From Virgifigura sp964551315 (GTDB taxonomy: Bacteria; Pseudomonadota; Alphaproteobacteria; Dongiales; Dongiaceae): DNA of 64,000 nucleotides. Shown here one piece after another: positions 16,465 through 25,835 of this stretch. The stretch lies in the NCBI GenBank assembly GCA_964551315.1, contig CAZKCM010000020.1, positions 4,512 through 68,511 on the forward strand, read 5' to 3'. The notes below the pieces were generated by a model. The model was not told the DNA's origin. It searched no databases and was given only the letters and a program-made list of their open reading frames with translations. The position numbers and the translations under genes were made by a program. The first letter of the stretch is position 1. The number at the start of each line of letters is the position of its first letter.

Positions 16465-17141
16465 TAACGCCGCCCGCCGACCTCGTCGATGTGCTTCAGC
16501 AGGTCGGCCGGGTCCTCATAGACGCGGAAGGCGCCCGCTCGTTCCAGCTCGTCCTGGCCGTAGCCACCGGAGAGGAGCCCGACGCCAAGCGCGCGGGCGC
16601 GCTGCGCCGCCAGCATGTCCCAGATGCTGTCACCGACCACCAGCGTGGTCTCAATGGGGACGCCCAGACGCTCGGCGGCGGCCAGGAACAGGTCCGGGTC
16701 GGGCTTGGCGTGCTCCACCTGATCGCGCGTCACGACCGGGATCCGCGCCGGGTCCACACCCAGGGCATCGAGGGTCGGACGCGCCGTTTCCATCCGGCCG
16801 CTGGTCGCGATGGCCCAACGGCTCCCCGTCTCCGTCAGATGGGCCAGCAGCGCCCGGGCGCCGGGCAGCGGCCGGATACCGGCCGAGCGTCGGGCATAGG
16901 CCTCAGCGTGCAGCCGGCGCAGCCTCTCCTGCCGTTCCCGGCTGATCTCGACGCCCGTTTCCCGCAAGAGGACGTTGGTGAAGAGCCCGCCGCTCATCCC
17001 GATCTTGCGGTGGATCCGCCAGACCGACAGCTCGATTCCTTCGGCCTCCAGCGCCTCCTGCCAGGCGAGCACGTGCTGGTAGACGCTGTCGACGAGCGTA
17101 CCATCGAGGTCGAAGAGGAAGGCGGCATCGATGCGGGGCAT
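16464..17141 (-). CDS. HAD-superfamily phosphatase (phosphoglycolate/beta-PGM-like)
   Basis: The 225-residue protein starts at ATG 17141 behind GGGAGAGG. HAD motif I is DLDGTL with nucleophile Asp11 and acid/base Asp13. Motif II is IATSGR, motif III is the Lys in EHAKPDPDLF, and motif IV is GDSIWD. A helical cap of about 65 residues lies between motif I and II. It should hydrolyse a small phosphate ester. It is convergent with the phosphatidyltransferase gene; a shared pathway is possible but not shown. Confidence 0.92.
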   Translation of the reverse strand: MPRIDAAFLFDLDGTLVDSVYQHVLAWQEALEAEGIELSVWRIHRKIGMSGGLFTNVLLRETGVEISRERQERLRRLHAEAYARRSAGIRPLPGARALLAHLTETGSRWAIATSGRMETARPTLDALGVDPARIPVVTRDQVEHAKPDPDLFLAAAERLGVPIETTLVVGDSIWDMLAAQRARALGVGLLSGGYGQDELERAGAFRVYEDPADLLKHIDEVGGRR

Positions 17142-17205
17142 GGGGACCTCTCCCGAAAGCGGATGTCGGCGACAGCGAGCGACATTCTCCGCCCTTCGTC
17201 AATGG

Positions 17206-18204
17206 TCATGGATACTCGGACCGGTGTTGGGCCCGCGCCAGCTCGGCCGCGAGGTCGATCGCGGCCATGGTCTGCTCAGGCGCGGTCTGGTGAACCATAT
17301 GGCCCGCAGCCGGAACGAGGCGCAAGACGCCGCGCGGCCCCAGACAATGCCCGAGGCGCACGGACTGGCGGTCGGGATCGACGAGGCGGTCGGCGGCCCC
17401 GGCCAGGATTACCGCCGGCACCGCCAGCGCGTCGTAGCGGCGGCGCAGCGTGAAGGCAGCGGGGATCAGCAGAGCCGTCTCGGCCGCCGCGGCCCGAAGC
17501 TGCCCCGGACGCAGGGTCAGGGCGAGCGGGAAGGCAGCGGCGAAGCGGGGCGCCACCGGGGCCGGCGCGAAGATCCGCCGCAGGATGAGCGGCAGCAGGA
17601 GCCACCCGAGCAGCGGCGAAACCGTGTAGCGCAGGACGTCGCCCAGGACCGGAATGGCCGGCGGCGCCAGCAACGGCACGTCGAGGCGCAGGCTCGGGTA
17701 GTAGTAGCCGGAGGCGAGCACGAGGCCGCGGACCTGGGCGGGATGGTCGAGGGCGAGCGCCAGGGCGACCAGCGTGCCCCAGGAATGGCCGACCACCAGG
17801 GGGCGCTCGATGCCCAACCGTTCCAGCGCCTTCGCCAGAAGTGCGGCCTGGGCCCGGGGCGTCCAGATTCGCCCTCGCGGCCGTTCGCTGTACCCGAACC
17901 CCGGCCGGTCGAAGACGATGACCCGGTAGCGCTCCGCGGCGCGCTCGACGAGGCCGCTCGTCAGGAAATCCTGGATCATTGCCCCGTTGCCGTGCAGCAG
18001 GACCAGCGGTTCCCCCCGGCCGCGTTCCATGTGGTGCAGCCGGACGCCGTCGACCTCGATGAACCGGCCGAGCGGCGGGTTGGCGCGCTCGGCCCGGCGT
18101 GCCGCCCGCCGAACCGCGATCGCCGTCGCCGCGAGCGCGGCCGCGACGGTCGCGAGGCCGAAGAGCCGAGCGGTCGCGGGGCGGCTCGCGCCGAACGGCC
18201 TCAT
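17206..18204 (-). CDS. Membrane-anchored alpha/beta hydrolase
   Basis: The 332-residue protein is taken to start at ATG 18204, giving an N-terminal membrane anchor (LFGLATVAAALAATAIAV). The hydrolase core shows the oxyanion-hole HGNG motif, the nucleophile elbow GHSWG with Ser141, a candidate acid in GAADRLVDP, and the catalytic His in PAAGHMVHQ. A helical lid region lies at ~155-235. It resembles epoxide hydrolase or haloperoxidase-type enzymes; the substrate is unknown. It is divergent from an SDR that carries a C-terminal membrane segment, so both enzymes may act at the same membrane. Confidence 0.88.
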   Translation of the reverse strand: MRPFGASRPATARLFGLATVAAALAATAIAVRRAARRAERANPPLGRFIEVDGVRLHHMERGRGEPLVLLHGNGAMIQDFLTSGLVERAAERYRVIVFDRPGFGYSERPRGRIWTPRAQAALLAKALERLGIERPLVVGHSWGTLVALALALDHPAQVRGLVLASGYYYPSLRLDVPLLAPPAIPVLGDVLRYTVSPLLGWLLLPLILRRIFAPAPVAPRFAAAFPLALTLRPGQLRAAAAETALLIPAAFTLRRRYDALAVPAVILAGAADRLVDPDRQSVRLGHCLGPRGVLRLVPAAGHMVHQTAPEQTMAAIDLAAELARAQHRSEYP

Positions 18205-18479
18205 GGGGCTGGCTCCGACGGCCGATCGAGCGTCCGCGGCGGCCCGGCCGCCGTCATGGAGCCTTCGCGCCCGCCGCGGGTCGTGGCGATGGCGGTGTGG
18301 AGGGAAGTCATGACGCCGTTTCCCTTCTGTGCCTGCCGGGCCGATATCCGAAGACAACGGCAGGTCGGGTTCGGGGTTCCTTTCGGTGGAGTTCCTCTCG
18401 GCCGTCGAGGAACGATCGCGCGTCGTTTCCGTTCGATTCGAGGTCCGGAGGTCATCCGAGGCCAAGCGTGGAGGCGGTC

Positions 18480-19469
18480 ATGCGCAGCCTGCGCGGTGCA
18501 AGCGTCGTCATCACCGGCGCGTCCAGCGGGATCGGCCTGGCCACGGCGCACGCCTTTGCGCGCCGCGGGGCACGGGTCGCGCTCGCTGCCCGGCGGGATG
18601 CGCCGCTGCGCGAGGTCGCGGCGGAATGCAGGCACCTCGGCGGCGAAGCGATCGCGGTCGCGACCGACGTGACGCAGCCGGAGGCCGTCCGAAACCTGGC
18701 CCGTGCTGCGGTCCGCGAGTTCGGCGCAATCGACGTCTGGGTCAACAACGCCGGCGTCGGCGCGGTGGGTTCGTTCGAAGATACGCCGCTGGCGGCGCAT
18801 CGGCGCGTGGTCGAGACCAACCTCCTCGGCTACATCCACGGCGCGCATGCCGCGCTGCCGCAGTTTCTCGCCCAGGGGCGCGGGGTGCTGATCAACAACA
18901 TCTCGCTCGGCGCCTGGGTCCCGGCGCCTTACGCCGCGGCCTACGCGGCGGGGAAGTGGGGCGCGCTCGGCTTCTCCGAGAGTCTGGCGGCCGAGCTCGC
19001 CGGTCGTCCCGGCATCCATGTCTGCGACGTGTTCCCCTCCTTCATGGACACGCCGGGCGTCCGGCACGGCGCCAACTACACCGGCCGCGCGCTGAAGCCG
19101 GCCCCGCCGGTCTACGATCCGCGGGCGGTCGCCGAGGCGATCGTTGGCCTGGCGCTGCGGCCGCGGCCCGCGGTTGCCGTGGGCCTGCCGGCGAAGATGG
19201 CGCGCTTCGGCGGCGCGCTGGCGCCCCGTCTGGCCGGACGGATCGCCGCCGGGACGATGCGGCTCTACTTCCGCCGGGCCGCCCCGGCTCCCGTTACCGA
19301 CGGTAACCTGTTCGAGCCAACGCGCGCGGGGACGCTTGCGATCCACGGCGGCTGGTGGCCGCAGAACCGGCCGCTGGCCTTCGCCGGGCTCGTTGTCGCC
19401 GGCCTGGCCGCGGTCGGCGCCCTCGCGGCCGTGCCGATGCTCCGCGCGCGTCAGCGACCGAAGGCATAG
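18480..19469 (+). CDS. Short-chain dehydrogenase/reductase with C-terminal membrane tail
   Basis: The 329-residue protein starts at ATG 18480 with GGAGG five bases upstream. The Rossmann motif TGASSGIG lies at 12-19, NNAG at 89-92, and the catalytic residues are Ser142, Tyr155 and Lys159 (YAAGK). After the usual 250-residue fold there is an extension with a Trp-rich segment (GGWWPQNRPL) and a hydrophobic helix (LAFAGLVVAGLAAVGALAAV) ending in a basic tail. It is therefore probably anchored to the inner membrane by its C-terminus. Arg39 after strand 2 favours NADP(H). The substrate is unknown. Confidence 0.91.
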   Translation: MRSLRGASVVITGASSGIGLATAHAFARRGARVALAARRDAPLREVAAECRHLGGEAIAVATDVTQPEAVRNLARAAVREFGAIDVWVNNAGVGAVGSFEDTPLAAHRRVVETNLLGYIHGAHAALPQFLAQGRGVLINNISLGAWVPAPYAAAYAAGKWGALGFSESLAAELAGRPGIHVCDVFPSFMDTPGVRHGANYTGRALKPAPPVYDPRAVAEAIVGLALRPRPAVAVGLPAKMARFGGALAPRLAGRIAAGTMRLYFRRAAPAPVTDGNLFEPTRAGTLAIHGGWWPQNRPLAFAGLVVAGLAAVGALAAVPMLRARQRPKA

Positions 19470-19504
19470 CCTTGCATGAACCGCGGATTGGCCGCCGTCT
19501 TGAG

Positions 19505-19546
19505 GAGCGGCGCGCCACCACCAGGCGTGCCAACCCGGCGCCGCTC
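19505..19546. repeat. Inverted repeat between convergent genes
   Basis: GAGCGGCGC (19505-19513) and GCGCCGCTC (19538-19546) form a perfect 9-bp inverted repeat around 24 bases. It lies in the short space between the SDR stop and the SHMT-like stop. It may help terminate transcription from either side, but there is no T-tract. Confidence 0.35.
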
Positions 19547-19558
19547 TGACCAGACGGA

Positions 19559-20878
19559 TCAGCCGGCGTACCGGATTTCCCGGTAGGCGCTGCGGAAGCG
19601 CGACACCTCGGCCGCGACCGCATCCGGATCCTCTCCGCGTTCCAGCACCCCTGCGATGAAGGCGGCGATCGCTGGCATCGCCTCGGCGCCCATGCCCCAG
19701 CGCACCGCCTCGGGCGTGCCGAGGCGCAGGCCGTTCAGGTCGCCGTCGACCGGCGCGATCGGCAGGCCGATGCCGCAGGCGAGGATGTTGGCCCGGCGTA
19801 GCCGTTGCGCGGCCGCCTGCCCGCCGCCGTAGCGCGCGGCCTCCACGGCGAACTGGTGCGACCGCGTGGCGCCTTGCCGGTGGGCGAAGACCGGCACGCC
19901 CTCCCGGTGCAGGGCGTCGGCAAGGGCCTTGGCGGCTTCGATCATGTCCGCCGCATAGGCCGGTCCGAAGCGCTTCCAGTCGAGGAGGGTCACCGCCAGC
20001 GCCGCGGTCTTGGCGACGTCGAAATTGGCCGTGAGACCCGGAAAGGCGATCCGGTCCAACCGCTCGGCGAGGGCCGGATCGTTGGTGAGGACGAGCCCGG
20101 CCGGCGGGCCGCCGAGGCTCTTGTAGGTGCTCATCGTCATGAGGTCCGCGCCCTCGTCGAGCGGGTTCGGCCAGGCGCCGCCCGCGATGGGCCCGGAGAG
20201 GTGCGCGGCATCGAACAGCAGGCGGGCGCCGACCTCCGCCGCGATCGACTTGACCTCGCGCACCGGATGCGGGAACGGGTTCAGGCTCCCGCCGATGGTG
20301 ATGAGGGCCGGCCGCAGGGCGAGCGCCTGCCGCCGCAGGGCGTCCAGGTCCACCGTATAGCGCTCCGGATCGACCGGCGCGGCGTGAATCTCGAGACCAT
20401 AGAGCCCGGCCGCGCCTGCGCGATGATGGGTCACGTGCCCGCCGATCTCTGGCGGCGGCGCGATGATCCGGCTCGCGGGTCGGCAAGTCGCCATGAAGGC
20501 ATACAAATTGGCGATGGCGCCGGACGGCACGCGCAGCTCGGCGAATCGCGCCTTGAAGACCTCGCAGGCGAGGGCGGTTGCCAGGACCTCGATCCGCTCG
20601 ATCGCCTCGAGCCCCGTCTCGTACTTGTCGCCGGGATAGCCCAGCGACGGCCGCGAGCCGAGGCCGCTCGCGAGCATGCGCTCGGCCTTCGGGTTCATGA
20701 CGTTGGTTGCCGGGTTGAGATTGATGCAGTCCGACTCGTGGATGTGACGGTTCTGCTCCACCCAATTGTCGAGCGCATCGAGAAGGCCCTCGGCACCGAG
20801 GCTGTTCATGCCGTCGAGCAGCGCGGCCACGTGGTCCTCGATGGCCGCCGGCACCCAGTCTCTTCGCTCCAGCTTCAT
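19559..20878 (-). CDS. Serine hydroxymethyltransferase-like PLP enzyme
   Basis: The 439-residue fold-type I PLP protein is the third gene of a leftward operon. The Schiff-base lysine is Lys253 in MSTYKSLGGPPAG. The cofactor Asp/His pair is DAAH at 223-226, and the substrate-side motif around residue 80 is GYPGDKYETG. These are the positions used by SHMT (GlyA), but the wording differs (TYKSLGG rather than THKTLRG). It may be a paralogue acting on alpha-methylserine, phenylserine or another beta-hydroxy amino acid rather than housekeeping GlyA. Being downstream of OtnI- and DenD-like genes, it probably handles an aldol step in a sugar-acid or hydroxy-amino-acid route; that is inference. Confidence 0.85.
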   Translation of the reverse strand: MKLERRDWVPAAIEDHVAALLDGMNSLGAEGLLDALDNWVEQNRHIHESDCINLNPATNVMNPKAERMLASGLGSRPSLGYPGDKYETGLEAIERIEVLATALACEVFKARFAELRVPSGAIANLYAFMATCRPASRIIAPPPEIGGHVTHHRAGAAGLYGLEIHAAPVDPERYTVDLDALRRQALALRPALITIGGSLNPFPHPVREVKSIAAEVGARLLFDAAHLSGPIAGGAWPNPLDEGADLMTMSTYKSLGGPPAGLVLTNDPALAERLDRIAFPGLTANFDVAKTAALAVTLLDWKRFGPAYAADMIEAAKALADALHREGVPVFAHRQGATRSHQFAVEAARYGGGQAAAQRLRRANILACGIGLPIAPVDGDLNGLRLGTPEAVRWGMGAEAMPAIAAFIAGVLERGEDPDAVAAEVSRFRSAYREIRYAG

Positions 20879-20912
20879 CGCGTTTCCCGCGCCCCTTTTT
20901 CGTCCCGCCGCT

Positions 20913-21899
20913 TCAAGCCGGCAGGAAGTCCTCGATATAGGCCCGGACGATGTCGTCCAGGCCGCGGTCCTGCGGCAGGCCGAGGGCGAGGGCGCGGTCG
21001 GAGTCGGTGCGGGCCGGCCAAGTGGCGACGATGCGCTCGATGAACGGGTCCGGTTCGACCCGGATCTCGCCGAGCGGCCGGTCGCCCGCCACGCGCCGCA
21101 GGCTGTCGATCATCTCCGCGACCGTGACGGCGAGGCCCGGCAGGTTGACCGCGCGGTCGTGGCCGAGTGCGCGGCCCTCGACCTCGTGCAGCCGGAGGAA
21201 TCCCTCGACCACCGTACGATGGCCCGCCACGGGCATCATCGTCTCGGGCTTGACGGGGAGGACGCAGGTCTCGCCGTTGAGCGGCTCGCGGAAGACGCCG
21301 CTCGCGAAGCTGGAGGCGGCCTTGTTCGGCGTGCCCGGGCGGATGATGACGGTCGGGAGGCGCGCGCTGCGTCCGTCGAGGAAGCCCTTGCGGGTGTAAT
21401 CGTTGATCAGCAACTCGCCGATCGCCTTGGTAACGCCGTAGGTGGTCTGCGGCGTCTGCTTGGTCGCGTCGCCAACCGTCGGCGGCATGGCGTCTCCGCC
21501 GAAGACCGCGAGCGAGCTGGCGAAGACGACTCGCGGGCAGGAGGCGCGTGCACGGCACGCCTCAAGCAGATTGAGCATGCCCGTCAGATTGACGCGCAGC
21601 GCCAGGTCGAAGTCCTGCTCGCCGCCGCCGCTGACGACGGAGGCCAGATGGAAGACCGACAGGTCGTCCCGGTCGGCGAGGGCGAAGACCTGATCTCGGT
21701 CGGCCATCTCGCCGACGACGATCCGCGCCCGGTTGTCGAGCCCGGTCGGCCGATCGGGTGGCGGCGCCGCGTCGAACAGGACGATTTCCTCGATCGGCTC
21801 GGGCCGGCCGGACGGGCCGGTCAGCCGGCCGAGCGCCAGAAGTCGGCGCGTCAGGGCGAGGCCGAGGAAGCCCGTGCCGCCCGTGACGATGACCTTCAT
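20913..21899 (-). CDS. DenD-like NAD-dependent sugar-acid dehydrogenase (epimerase fold)
   Basis: The 328-residue extended-SDR protein starts at ATG 21899 and overlaps the previous gene in an ATGA (21896-21899). The NAD motif is GGTGFLG at 7-13; the catalytic Tyr and Lys lie in TTYGVTKAIGE, with Ser in VFASSLAVFGG. The pattern, including RLPTVIIRPG and the C-terminal domain, matches D-erythronate dehydrogenase (DenD/OtnD). DenD oxidises the C2 hydroxyl of a four-carbon sugar acid. The adjacent isomerase supports this reading. The usual OtnK kinase and OtnC decarboxylase partners are absent from the window. Confidence 0.87.
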   Translation of the reverse strand: MKVIVTGGTGFLGLALTRRLLALGRLTGPSGRPEPIEEIVLFDAAPPPDRPTGLDNRARIVVGEMADRDQVFALADRDDLSVFHLASVVSGGGEQDFDLALRVNLTGMLNLLEACRARASCPRVVFASSLAVFGGDAMPPTVGDATKQTPQTTYGVTKAIGELLINDYTRKGFLDGRSARLPTVIIRPGTPNKAASSFASGVFREPLNGETCVLPVKPETMMPVAGHRTVVEGFLRLHEVEGRALGHDRAVNLPGLAVTVAEMIDSLRRVAGDRPLGEIRVEPDPFIERIVATWPARTDSDRALALGLPQDRGLDDIVRAYIEDFLPA

Positions 21900-22693
21900 G
21901 TCGATCGCCCTCCCACGCCATAGGGGACCGCCCAACCCAGCCCGTCGAGCGTATCGCCGCGGGGCCGGTACTCGCAGCCGACCCAGCCGTCATAGCCCAG
22001 CGAGTCGAGCAGCTCGAAGAGGAAAGGATAGTTGATCTCCTGTCGGTCGTCGGGCTCGTGGCGGCCGGGGACACCGGCGATCTGGACGTGGCGGATGATG
22101 TCGCGATTGGCGCGAAGGGTTTCGGACAGGAAGCCTTCCGAGATCTGGGCGTGGTAAAGGTCGTATTGCAGGAACAGGTTGTCGGCGCCAACGGCCTCGA
22201 TGACGCGGCGCGCCTGGTCGGTGCGGGTCAGGAAATAGCCGGGCATGTCGCGGGTGTTGATCGGCTCGATCAGAATGGCGACGCCGGCCGCGGCGGCGGC
22301 CGTCGCGGCAAATCGCAGGTTCCGCACATAGACCGCCTCGCACTCCGCCGGGTCGGCGCCCTCCGGCACGATTCCCGCCATGGCGTGCAGGCGGCGGCAG
22401 CCGAGCGCCTTCGCGTAGGCGAGCGCGCTGTCCAGGCCGGCGCGGAACTCGGCCTCGCGCCCCGGCAGGGCGGCGGTCCCGCGCTCGCCCGCGTCCCAGT
22501 CGCCGGGCGGCAGGTTGAACAGCGCCTGCGTCAGGCCGGTTTCCGACAGGCGCTCGGCCAGCAGGTCCGGCGGATAGGCATAGGGGAACAGATATTCGAC
22601 CGCCTTGAAGCCGGCGCGCGCGGCCGCGCCGAACCGGTCGAGAAAGGCCAGTTCGGGAAACATCAGGCTGAGATTGGCGGCGAAACGCGGCAT
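21896..22693 (-). CDS. Hydroxypyruvate isomerase / 2-oxo-tetronate isomerase family (Hyi/OtnI)
   Basis: The 265-residue TIM-barrel protein is taken to start at ATG 22693. GGAGG is about 17 bases upstream, so the start is not certain; an in-frame TTG at 22759 is the alternative. The opening MPRFAANLSLMF and the motifs LIEPINTRDMPGYFL, LQYDLYHAQ and HVQIAGVPGRHEPD are characteristic of Hyi/OtnI. The Glu and Asp/His residues in these bind the divalent metal. It is the first gene of the operon and is translationally coupled to the DenD-like gene. Expected reaction: isomerisation of 2-oxo-tetronate (or hydroxypyruvate). Confidence 0.9.
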   Translation of the reverse strand: MPRFAANLSLMFPELAFLDRFGAAARAGFKAVEYLFPYAYPPDLLAERLSETGLTQALFNLPPGDWDAGERGTAALPGREAEFRAGLDSALAYAKALGCRRLHAMAGIVPEGADPAECEAVYVRNLRFAATAAAAAGVAILIEPINTRDMPGYFLTRTDQARRVIEAVGADNLFLQYDLYHAQISEGFLSETLRANRDIIRHVQIAGVPGRHEPDDRQEINYPFLFELLDSLGYDGWVGCEYRPRGDTLDGLGWAVPYGVGGRST

Positions 22694-22817
22694 CGTCGCG
22701 GCCCGTCGTTCCTCCAACGATTCCTTGGCCCATGGAATCACGGAAGCGCCGCCCTGCAAAGCCCCCGCGACGAGGGCGCGGGGACCGGCCCTCCTTCGCG
22801 AAGGGGAGGTGGCGTGC

Positions 22818-24164
22818 CTAGAACGACAGGCGGAGCTGCAACGAGAGGATGTCGACTTGGCTGTGGACCTCGCCGGTCAGGCTGCCGCGCGCCGCGTTGC
22901 CCGGCAGGGTCTGGCTGAGATCGATCTCGGCCTCGTCCATGAAGAAATGCGTGTAGGCGAGGTCGAGTGCGATTCCGGGTGTCGGCTGGTAGCCGAGGCC
23001 CAGCGAGAGCCAATAGCGGTCGGCATCGGGGATGCGGGGGTTGCGGGTACGGTCGGGCACCGGAGACTCGTCGTAGGCGGCACCGGCGCGCAGCGTCCAG
23101 GCCGGCGCCGGCCGCCAAGTTGTGCCGACCGCGAAGAACCAGGTGTCGCGCCAGTCCATGGTGGTGATGCTATCGTCCTGGATCGGGTTGTCGAACTCGA
23201 TCGTGAGGTCGTCGAAGACGCTCCAGTTCGTCCACTTGGCCTGGGCCATGACCGCCCAGTCCGGCGCCAGCTCGTAATGGGCTCCCATGCTGACGCTGTC
23301 CGGCGTGACGAGTTCCGCACGCGCGCCCGTGTTGACGAAGGCGCCCGTCGCCGCCGAGAGCGTCGCGCCGATACCGGCCGCGTCGAGGTCGAAGCGGGCG
23401 TCGCCCTCGAGTTCGTGCTTCACGCGGGAGCGGTAGGCGAGGCCGAGGCGCAGGCGGTCGATCGGTTCGAGCAGGATTCCGAGATTGAACCCAAATGCCC
23501 AATCGTCGGCCTCGACCTCGGCGGCACCGTCCATGGCCCCAGGGGTAGCGCCCGGGAAGCTGGCGCTGGCGCCGATCGAGCCGAAGTCGATCGCCTCGCT
23601 CAGTTCCCCGTCGGCGTATTGGGCCTGTAGACCGGCACCGATCTGCAGGCGATCGGTGACGCGCCAAGCGAGGACCGGGTTGAGGTTGACGGTCATCAGC
23701 CGGGTGTTGAGTGCATGGTACCGGCCGGCCCATCCTTCCGAGTAGTCGGTTTCGAGACCCCACGGCACGGTGACGGACAGGCCGAGACGGACGTCGTCTG
23801 CGACGGGAAGAAGGCCGTAGAACGCCGGTGCAACGGAATCCGGCGTAAGGTCGCTCCCTCCCGATCCGCCACCGGCGGGCGTGCCGGCGGCGGTCGTCCC
23901 GGCCGCGCGCCGCGGATCGGCATGCGGCGCTATGAGGGTACCGACGAGTGCGGCTTGCGCGCCGTCGTGGCGGGCGAAGGCGGCCGGGTTGAAGAAGCCG
24001 TAGGTGATGTCTTCCGCGCCGGCGATGCCGCCGGCCAGCGCATTTCCTAGCGCGCTTGCGCTGTGTTGTTGGATCTCGTAGCCGGAGGCGCGCGCGTCGG
24101 TGACGATGAGGGTGATCGTCGCGGCGGAGACCCCGGCGAGGGCGACAAGGCGGACGGATGGCAT
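22818..24164 (-). CDS. FadL/TodX-family outer-membrane transport protein
   Basis: The 448-residue protein starts at ATG 24164 behind GAGGAG. A signal peptide ends at ARASG. The mature N-terminus carries the FadL hatch signature, with SASALGNALAGGIAGAED followed by FFNPAA. The remainder alternates in barrel strands and ends with LQLRLSF, a BAM-type C-terminal Phe. Family members take up long-chain fatty acids or other hydrophobic compounds. A Gly/Thr/Ala-rich loop lies at ~88-105. It ends just upstream of the OtnI operon on the same strand but reads as a separate unit. Confidence 0.92.
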   Translation of the reverse strand: MPSVRLVALAGVSAATITLIVTDARASGYEIQQHSASALGNALAGGIAGAEDITYGFFNPAAFARHDGAQAALVGTLIAPHADPRRAAGTTAAGTPAGGGSGGSDLTPDSVAPAFYGLLPVADDVRLGLSVTVPWGLETDYSEGWAGRYHALNTRLMTVNLNPVLAWRVTDRLQIGAGLQAQYADGELSEAIDFGSIGASASFPGATPGAMDGAAEVEADDWAFGFNLGILLEPIDRLRLGLAYRSRVKHELEGDARFDLDAAGIGATLSAATGAFVNTGARAELVTPDSVSMGAHYELAPDWAVMAQAKWTNWSVFDDLTIEFDNPIQDDSITTMDWRDTWFFAVGTTWRPAPAWTLRAGAAYDESPVPDRTRNPRIPDADRYWLSLGLGYQPTPGIALDLAYTHFFMDEAEIDLSQTLPGNAARGSLTGEVHSQVDILSLQLRLSF

Positions 24165-24377
24165 TCGGCACTCCTCTAGCGGATGTGCCCACGGAAGATG
24201 GCGAGCGTCGGTTAACGACGACTGAAGCGACGGTTAACGAAGCCTGAAGCGCGGGCGTCCAGGCCGATCCTTCCATCGAGTTTGAGGCGACGTCTCACGA
24301 TTAAGTCGATTTTTACGCCTTCGGGATCCCTAATCGGAGGCCTTGCGCAGGGGGCGGAGGTTTCGCCCGGGGGGCTT

Positions 24378-25829
24378 ATGGAACCAGTACGGGACAGCCC
24401 GGAGACCGGCAATCTCGGGGGCGCGGATGCCGCGTTCCGAATCCACTGGTTCACCCTGCGTTTCGCGGATCCAGAGATCGAGAACCGATTCTGCCGGGAG
24501 CAGTTGCGTCAGTGGATGCCGATCGTACGGCTCGGCGTTGGCTTGGGCGCGCTGCTCTACGGCGTCTTCGGCATTCTGGACTATATGGTCGCCGGGACGC
24601 AGCTCGCGGTCGTCTGGGCGATCCGTTTCAGCGTCCTGCCGATCATCTTCGGCACCCTACTTCTGACATGGTCTCCGCATTTCTACAGAGTCTCCCAGGC
24701 GGCGCTTGGTCTGGCCGTCGCGGCCGCCGGCGGCGGCATCGTAGCCATGACCGCCGTCATGGAGATGCCGGCGGCGGACCGCTACTACGCCGGCCTTATC
24801 ATGGTCGTCAGCTACAGCGCGACGCTGATCCGGTTGCGGCACACCTATGCGGCCGTCATATCCCTCATGCTGCTCGGCAGCTATGAGATCGTGGCCTGGT
24901 TCATCAACCCGGTTCCCCTTCTCAGCTTCGCCAGCAACTCCTTCTTCCTGTCGATGTCGGTGGGGGTGGGGATCTTCTCCGCCTATGTGATCGAACTTTT
25001 GATCCGGCAGAAGTTCGTGCATACGGAGCAGCTCCGGCGCGCCCACGCGCTGGAGGCGTCACTCAAGCGCGAAGCGGAAACGGCAAGCCGAGCCAAGAGC
25101 GAATTCCTCGCCTCGATGAGCCACGAACTGCGGACGCCGCTCAACGCGATCATCGGATTCTCGGAAATGCTCAAGGCCGAAATGCTGGGCCCGCTCGGCA
25201 TCGACCGCTACCGCGAATATGCCCACGATATCCACGGCAGCGGGCAGCATCTGCTTGGCATCATCAACGACATCCTTGACCTCGCGAAGGCGGAAGCCAA
25301 CGCGCTGGAGCTGCATGAGGAGGTGATTCCCGTCGACCAGCTCCTTGAGGACGTGCTCCGCATGCTGCGGCCGAACGTGGCGAAGGCGGGGCTGCGCCTG
25401 GCCCTTGAGCCGCCGAAGGCGCCGATCGAGCTCTATGCCGACCGCCGCTATCTCCGCCAGATCCTCATCAACATGCTGTCGAACGCCGTCAAGTTCACCG
25501 AGCGCGGCGGCGAGATCGTCCTGTCGGCGGATCTGGACGCCTCCGGTGACTGCGTCTTCCGCTGCTCCGACAGCGGGATCGGCATCGCGGAGGACGATCT
25601 CGAACAGGTTCTCAGGCCCTTTGTACAGGTGGCCAATGTCTATACCCGCGACCACGGCGGCACCGGGCTCGGCCTGCCCCTCGTCAAGAAGCTCACCGAA
25701 CTGCACGGCGGCGAGCTCCATCTCGAAAGCCGGCTCGGCGTCGGCACGACGGTCACAATCCGCCTGCCGGCCTGGCGGGTCATCGACCAAAAAGGTCAGG
25801 CGCCGCTCGCCGTCCGCTCGGCCGTATAG
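24378..25829 (+). CDS. Six-TM membrane sensor histidine kinase
   Basis: The 483-residue protein is taken to start at ATG 24378 after a GGGGGG run. Residues ~50-225 contain six hydrophobic helices with very short loops, so sensing is probably within the membrane. A cytoplasmic linker leads to the HisKA domain, with phospho-accepting His249 in SHELRTPLN, then the ATPase domain (N box LINMLSNAVKF, G1 DSGIGI, G2 GGTGLGL). No receiver domain is fused. Its stop is six bases from that of the convergent methyltransferase gene, and two receiver/kinase genes lie close by. The layout recalls PhcS-type quorum-sensing kinases, but the signal cannot be read from sequence. Confidence 0.92.
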   Translation: MEPVRDSPETGNLGGADAAFRIHWFTLRFADPEIENRFCREQLRQWMPIVRLGVGLGALLYGVFGILDYMVAGTQLAVVWAIRFSVLPIIFGTLLLTWSPHFYRVSQAALGLAVAAAGGGIVAMTAVMEMPAADRYYAGLIMVVSYSATLIRLRHTYAAVISLMLLGSYEIVAWFINPVPLLSFASNSFFLSMSVGVGIFSAYVIELLIRQKFVHTEQLRRAHALEASLKREAETASRAKSEFLASMSHELRTPLNAIIGFSEMLKAEMLGPLGIDRYREYAHDIHGSGQHLLGIINDILDLAKAEANALELHEEVIPVDQLLEDVLRMLRPNVAKAGLRLALEPPKAPIELYADRRYLRQILINMLSNAVKFTERGGEIVLSADLDASGDCVFRCSDSGIGIAEDDLEQVLRPFVQVANVYTRDHGGTGLGLPLVKKLTELHGGELHLESRLGVGTTVTIRLPAWRVIDQKGQAPLAVRSAV

Positions 25830-25835
25830 CGCCGG

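Noticed and set aside
18201..20765. Long (about 850-codon) minus-strand frame overlapping the SDR and SHMT-like genes
   Set aside because: The SDR motifs on the plus strand and the SHMT motifs in another minus frame are clear. This frame is low-complexity and motif-free.
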